This document shows, piece after piece, positions 52,714-59,368 of a stretch of DNA of 59,368 bases (position 1 is its first letter; each line of letters begins with the position of its first letter). Source of the DNA: Ignavibacteria bacterium (lineage in GTDB: Bacteria; Bacteroidota; Ignavibacteria; Palsa-1295). The notes under the pieces were generated by a model that was given only the letters and a program-made list of their open reading frames with translations, had not been told where the DNA came from and made no database searches. The position numbers and the translations under genes were made by a program. The stretch is taken from positions 1-59,368 of the forward strand of contig JABDDM010000009.1 in assembly GCA_013287605.1 (NCBI GenBank), written 5' to 3'.

Positions 52714-52730
52714 GGTATATGAAGCATCTA
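52687..52730 (+). repeat. Perfect 22-bp tandem duplication at the mini-protein stop
   Basis: GATGAGGTATATGAAGCATC-TA occurs twice, at 52687-52708 and 52709-52730, with no mismatch. As 22 is not a multiple of 3, the second copy is out of frame; the junction creates AGA-TGA, ending the mini-protein with Arg. Without the duplication the frame would read ATT-TGA, giving the same length. The perfect identity suggests a recent event. Confidence 0.9.
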
Positions 52731-52980
52731 TTTGAACCTTGATTTATTAGATAGGCGCAATATGTTGCCACCGAAAGCACGCTTTAAGCCCCACCGCCCT
52801 CACCCTAAATCCCTCTCCCACTTCGTGGAGAGAGGGACTTTAAGGATTTTCTTTTTGAAAGCTGGTGAAGGTTCAGACTCAACAACTGCCGAAATTGATT
52901 CAAAAAGAGCAATCTTCATGAAAAAAGTTTTCACACCACCGATCTGACAAATCTCTTAATCTCATAAATCAAGGTTCAGA
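52730..52980. mobile_element. MITE-like element with terminal inverted repeats
   Basis: TGAACCTTGATTTAT (52733-52747) is the exact reverse complement of ATAAATCAAGGTTCA (52964-52978), so 15-bp perfect inverted repeats bound a region of about 250 bp. The 5-bp CATCT occurs just outside both ends (52725-52729 and 52981-52985), as a target-site duplication would. Inside is a strong hairpin CCCTCTCCCAC/GTGGAGAGAGGG (52811-52836) and an ORF of 71 codons that begins at TTG and looks non-coding. There is no transposase, so it would be non-autonomous. Confidence 0.5.
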
Positions 52981-54000
52981 CATCTGCAACATTTGGGGAG
53001 CAGATCCGTAGAAACTTAGACTAAGGAAGAGAGCACGCGCGGCGTGCTCCTGCGGGTCCTACTACGATTTCTAAACTAATTTCAAGATTACCGGAACGTT
53101 GCGAGGGGGGTGCGGGGTTATACGGCCCTCAACGAGGTAAATCGTGAATCCCCAAGGCTGCGAAAGCAGCGCCAGAGTTGATCTGGCAGGGCTCTCACCT
53201 GCGGCCAACGCGTTTAGTTTGTGCCGACTGATCCCCAACTTCAGGGGCTCTCAGAAAAGAGACGGGATATAACACTCCCACTCACATATTCTCCACAAAA
53301 AATGGGGCTGAATGTGAAAAAGAAGGCGAAAATAGTTGGAACTACGCGTAATGCGAAACCGGTTATAAGCCTCGCGTCTCTAAAAACCTAACAAGGCAAG
53401 AATAGTAGGAATAGCAAGGTTGCTAGTCGCATAAAAACGGCGAATCCGGTTCGAATCCGGCGTATTTCACTCTCTCCGAGCAATCGGAGGAAAGTTCAAT
53501 GACAACTGAGTGGCGACATTTAAGACGGCGAGCGGTAAGCGGATCGGCAACGATCTAGAGTCAGCAATGACTTAGAGCCCATGCAGTTAGTCAAGAATGC
53601 GCAAGAAGATCAAATATGCGAAAATGGGTAAACCGATCGAGTGATTGATTTTGAAGTAGTCTTTCGAGATTGCTTTTGGAATCAAGCCGACGATCCTTCG
53701 GGAGCGTCGATCGAAAGGTATACACACAAGTATCGAGCTGAGGATTAGCGTTGTGAAACGTTAATCCCGTACAATAACAGTTGGATGTAGATGCAGATGG
53801 TTTTGAATGAGCAATCATTCGAAAGTGTCTGACATGCTACACAGAAGATAAGACGTTGTGAAATATCTTATCATCATCAAACACTGTAGTGATGCACCTC
53901 GAAGCTTCATCAGCACGCTCGCAAGAGTGAGTTTTTGAATGCTTCATAGTACGCACGTTGTGAAACGTGCGGTCTACTAACTGTATCATGGATTTAATTT
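52981..54000 (+). other. Structured leader upstream of 23S rRNA; no 16S or tRNA gene found
   Basis: About 1 kb with no protein gene and none of the conserved 16S rRNA words, although this is where 16S and tRNA genes would usually be. It begins with a strong hairpin GAGCACGC-GCG-GCGTGCTC (about 53033-53051). It then carries many short perfect hairpins: CTGC-GAAA-GCAG, GCCAGA-GTTGA-TCTGGC, CTCCGA-GCAA-TCGGAG, GATCG-GCAA-CGATC, AGTCA-GCAA-TGACT, AATGA-GCAA-TCATT, a TTCG-capped hairpin around 53690-53710, and three with CGTT-GTGA-AA(C/T) (near 53750, 53855 and 53960). It ends with one arm of the 23S processing stalk. It could be pre-23S leader, a separate structured RNA, or both. Confidence 0.6.
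53979..53994 (+). other. 5' arm of 23S processing stalk
   Basis: AACTGTATCATGGATT can pair with AATCCATGATAGAGTT at 57026-57041 (15 of 16 positions), bringing the two ends of pre-23S together as a probable RNase III substrate. Confidence 0.75.
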
Positions 54001-56980
<2,980 letters not shown>

Positions 56981-57310
56981 TAATTTTTCCTACGCTTCCT
57001 TCGGGAGGTATAGTAAAAATTGCCGAATCCATGATAGAGTTATGTAACTTGACTATGGTGAGCAGCGATGCTCGCCGGGTACATCACTTCAGTGTTTGGC
57101 GATTGAAGTGTATGCAGCATCAGCAATGATGCAATAACATGAGCAATCATGTTCGATCATACATCCACAATGTTATTGAGTCTGATCTTCTTCACGTCCA
57201 CTTCGGTGGATCGCCACTCTTCTTGTCAATGATTTTGTTCATTTCCAACGCGCTTTGCGCTTAGGTAACCTGGAAGTTCTACACGAAGAATTTCCGAACA
57301 CAAAGTTTAC
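56981..57310 (+). other. 23S-5S spacer with GCAA-capped hairpins
   Basis: About 330 nt with no tRNA gene. Contains the 3' arm of the 23S stalk (57026-57041), GGTGAGCAGCGATGCTCGCC-type and ACTTCA...TGAAGT hairpins, then two more perfect GCAA-capped hairpins (GCATCA-GCAA-TGATGC near 57118 and AACATGA-GCAA-TCATGTT near 57136) and one TCCA-CTTCGG-TGGA hairpin. The style is the same as in the 23S leader, indicating a single long precursor. Confidence 0.7.
57026..57041 (+). other. 3' arm of 23S processing stalk
   Basis: AATCCATGATAGAGTT pairs with AACTGTATCATGGATT (53979-53994) over 15 of 16 positions. The pairing closes the 23S loop in the precursor. Confidence 0.75.
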
Positions 57311-57428
<118 letters not shown>

Positions 57429-57442
57429 TTTTTTTAAGATCA

Positions 57443-57474
57443 GACCCGTTTGCTTTGCAAGCGGGTCTTTTTTA
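57443..57474 (+). terminator. Terminator of the 23S-5S transcript
   Basis: GACCCGTTTGC and GCAAGCGGGTC form an 11-bp stem (one G-U) with loop TTT, followed by a run of six T. It lies 15 nt after the 5S end. Confidence 0.93.
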
Positions 57475-57589
57475 TCTTCTCCCTGAGAATATCGGAGATA
57501 CGTGAGTATGATTCTCGGGAAAGTAAGTCAAGGAATTTTGTAAAACCTCCACTGTTATTCTGCGCGTATTCCACTATCCTACTCCGACC

Positions 57590-59368
57590 ATGCGCCTGCG
57601 TTACCCGTTTCTGTTGACCTGCTTACTCTTGTGCAATGTATCCTCCTCTTCTGCGATAACCCGGACTGGAAGATTCGACTCGACGATCACCTTTCTGAGC
57701 ACTACGAGGATACTCTCCTGTTATGTACCCAGTAATTACAACGCCGCGAATAAGTATCGCCTGATGATCTGCCTCCACGGATTAGGCGATAATAGCGCAA
57801 ATTACATGAATGCTCTGAGTTCGGTTTGGCCTACCAATATGCCGAATACGATCTTCATCGCGCCAGAAGCTGCGACAACGACCAGCGATTTTTACGCACC
57901 CGTTGGTGGTGAAGCGATCATTCAAAAGTGCATCAACTTCGCGATGACGAATTATCACATTGATTCATCCGACGTGATCCTGCAGGGATTCTCGCTGGGT
58001 GGGCGGGCTGCGTTGCGTTACGGACTGAGTAACTACGCGAAGTTCAAAGGGCTGCTGCTCAACACACCAGCAATCCAGGGAGTAAAAGATGCTCTGAACC
58101 AGCATCCAACCTATCAATATTCCTACGCTAATTCACGGCATATCCCTATCTACATTACGCATGGCATGACCGATGCCGCCTATGAGCCACCGATCGACTC
58201 AGCACTGAAGCTAATGATCCTGAACGATGGCCGCGTACGATACAATGATGTTCCCAATATGGGCCATAACATTCCTTCGTTCAAGCTTATGGCCGACGCA
58301 TTGCCGTTTTTCGATATTCCTGCACATCCCGGCAAGGATCTGGAAGTGTTCGAACTCAGTGGGCCTGCGCGAACATGCGTTGCATCCGTTTCCCCCAGTA
58401 TCCTTATCCGCAATTCCGGCAGCGATACGATCACTTCCGCGAAATTTACGATCACGCTGAATGGCCAGGCGCAGCCGTTTGTGTGGGATAACTCGCTGCT
58501 GCCGTTCCAGCATGCCACCGTCGCCTTGCCAACAGTGCTCGCAGTGAGTGGTCAAAACATTTTGGATATCAAGGTCGCGACAATCAACAATGTTGCGGAT
58601 ACTCTCAAAAGTGGTAATGAGAAGATTGATACATTCGAGTATGCTTCGAGCGGGATCTCGCTTCCGGTGAGCGAGGGTTTCGAAGGAAGCGGCTTTCCTC
58701 CGCCGGGCTGGATGCTTGAATTGGCAGGAGATTCTTACTCACCATGGTTTGTCGACAATACCGTTGCGCATTCTGGTTCATCCTCGGTCGGTGCATTCAA
58801 TACCATTCTGGCATTTGACAACCAGGGAAGGTCGGAGGGTTTGCTATCGCCAGTCCTAAACCTCACGACGATCGCGAATCCACAAATGTCTTTCGATTTG
58901 GCCTACAACTATCATCGCTATACACCACCGTACTTCACACAGAATGTAGACTTTGTCGATACGCTCGATATTCTTATCTCGACCGATTGCGGCGTGACCT
59001 ATACGAGTCTCTTCCGAAAAGCCGGAGCTGACCTTGCGACTTTTGCAGATCCTATCCTCAATCCACTGAGCCTTCAGGCCGACTTTATTGTGCCGAATGA
59101 TACTAATTGGCGGCGGTACACGCTCGGTCTTAGTCAATATGCGTCTGCGCAAGAAGCGACGCTCAAGTTTAATTACATCTCCGGACTTGGTGGATCGATC
59201 TATCTTGATAACATAAACTTTGCCGGCGCAAGCGGCGTGGAGCCCTCCTCTCCAGTTTCATACCGCATGTACCCAAATCCAGCGCAAACTACCGTTTTGG
59301 ATATCGCCGGCCGTCAAGTTCTATCCACGCAAGGTATGACGAATGGATCTGGCGAGTGGGTGCTTGAT
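57590..59368 (+). CDS. T9SS-exported esterase (alpha/beta hydrolase), 3' partial
   Basis: Open from the ATG at 57590 to the window end (593 codons, no stop), which is why the ORF track does not list it. Residues 1-22 are a signal peptide. Residues about 30-240 form an alpha/beta hydrolase like feruloyl esterases or PHB depolymerases: oxyanion region CLHGLGDNSANY, nucleophile elbow LQGFSLGGRA (Ser135), acid THGMTDAAY (Asp195) and base NMGHNIPS (His226). An Ig-like and then a jelly-roll/MAM-like module follow (VSEGFEGSGFPPPGW ... IYLDNINFAG). The final visible piece YRMYPNPAQTTVLDIAGRQVLST begins a type A T9SS sorting domain. Its neighbour is the rRNA unit, which ends in a terminator before it. 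Confidence 0.9.
   Translation, partial: MRLRYPFLLTCLLLCNVSSSSAITRTGRFDSTITFLSTTRILSCYVPSNYNAANKYRLMICLHGLGDNSANYMNALSSVWPTNMPNTIFIAPEAATTTSDFYAPVGGEAIIQKCINFAMTNYHIDSSDVILQGFSLGGRAALRYGLSNYAKFKGLLLNTPAIQGVKDALNQHPTYQYSYANSRHIPIYITHGMTDAAYEPPIDSALKLMILNDGRVRYNDVPNMGHNIPSFKLMADALPFFDIPAHPGKDLEVFELSGPARTCVASVSPSILIRNSGSDTITSAKFTITLNGQAQPFVWDNSLLPFQHATVALPTVLAVSGQNILDIKVATINNVADTLKSGNEKIDTFEYASSGISLPVSEGFEGSGFPPPGWMLELAGDSYSPWFVDNTVAHSGSSSVGAFNTILAFDNQGRSEGLLSPVLNLTTIANPQMSFDLAYNYHRYTPPYFTQNVDFVDTLDILISTDCGVTYTSLFRKAGADLATFADPILNPLSLQADFIVPNDTNWRRYTLGLSQYASAQEATLKFNYISGLGGSIYLDNINFAGASGVEPSSPVSYRMYPNPAQTTVLDIAGRQVLSTQGMTNGSGEWVLD

Noticed and set aside
52732-52947. 71-codon ORF inside the MITE-like element
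   Set aside because: Starts with TTG, crosses a strong hairpin, has no family features and ends at the inverted repeat.
53172-53195. AGAGTTGATCTGGC resembling the start of 16S rRNA (AGAGTTTGATCCTGGC)
   Set aside because: Two bases are missing, the sequence is explained by the GCCAGA-GTTGA-TCTGGC hairpin, and no later 16S word follows.
53240-53300. Group I intron-like GAGACGGGATATA in the leader
   Set aside because: The other conserved intron core elements were not found and the sequence does not interrupt a recognisable gene.
53435-53468. T-arm-like CCGG-TTCGAAT-CCGG suggesting a tRNA or intron-split tRNA in the 23S leader
   Set aside because: No 5' acceptor strand, D-arm or anticodon arm could be fitted around it; the 49-65 pair would be mismatched and the 3' strand GTATTTC has no partner at the right distance.

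Overview
The window reads as chromosomal DNA of a free-living member of the Bacteroidota/Chlorobi (FCB) group, most likely the Ignavibacteria/Kapabacteria side. Supporting signs are five secreted proteins with type IX secretion (T9SS) C-terminal sorting domains, Bacteroidota-type promoters (TTTG-N19-TATTTTTG and several TAnnTTTG-like boxes set 5-7 nt before start codons), and a tmRNA tag ending YSYAMAA, the ending I recall for Chlorobium. The phylum-level call is inference; no species is claimed.

Layout. 1-8 kb: a PKD lipoprotein, an OmpA-type porin, a cupin, an AraC-type regulator, a small T9SS cargo and two unknown envelope proteins. 7.5-19.1 kb: a housekeeping block with LD-carboxypeptidase, a YtcJ-like amidohydrolase, carbamoyl-phosphate synthase large subunit split into two genes, a lipid-linked sugar flippase, queA, ispD, plsY, gpsA and ssrA (tmRNA). 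19.2-24.1 kb: a YgiD-type dioxygenase, then a compact redox cluster of Rieske lipoprotein, monoheme cytochrome-porin fusion (Cyc2-like layout) and diheme lipoprotein, followed by YceI and a small membrane protein. 24.1-30.6 kb: a DUF885 peptidase-like protein, a sugar nucleotidyltransferase, surface proteins and a CLC transporter.

30.6-35 kb: an arsenic locus (SRPBCC, ArsR, two thioredoxin-type arsenate reductases, ArsI/CadI-like dioxygenase, a TlpA-like thioredoxin, and an aquaporin where an ArsB/Acr3 pump would be expected), with a nested inverted repeat between the divergent arsC and arsI genes. 35-43 kb: a CzcCBA-type heavy-metal RND efflux operon on the minus strand with extra envelope proteins at both ends. 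43-52.5 kb: accessory envelope proteins, HdeD-like and CHAD proteins, an Mrr-type endonuclease, a DUF6624 protein and at least one broken gene.

52.5-59.4 kb: a cysteine-rich mini-protein with a 22-bp duplication over its stop codon, a 250-bp MITE-like element, then a 23S-5S rRNA unit with no 16S gene upstream. The 1 kb before 23S and the 23S-5S spacer are studded with short perfect hairpins capped mostly by GCAA, and a 16-nt sequence either side of 23S can pair as a processing stalk. The window ends inside a T9SS-exported esterase that is missing from the ORF track because it has no stop in the window.

The items I would look at first are the Cyc2-like cytochrome-porin cluster, the unlinked 23S-5S unit with its ornate leader, the leaderless-promoter pattern, the split carB and the aquaporin-containing arsenic locus.
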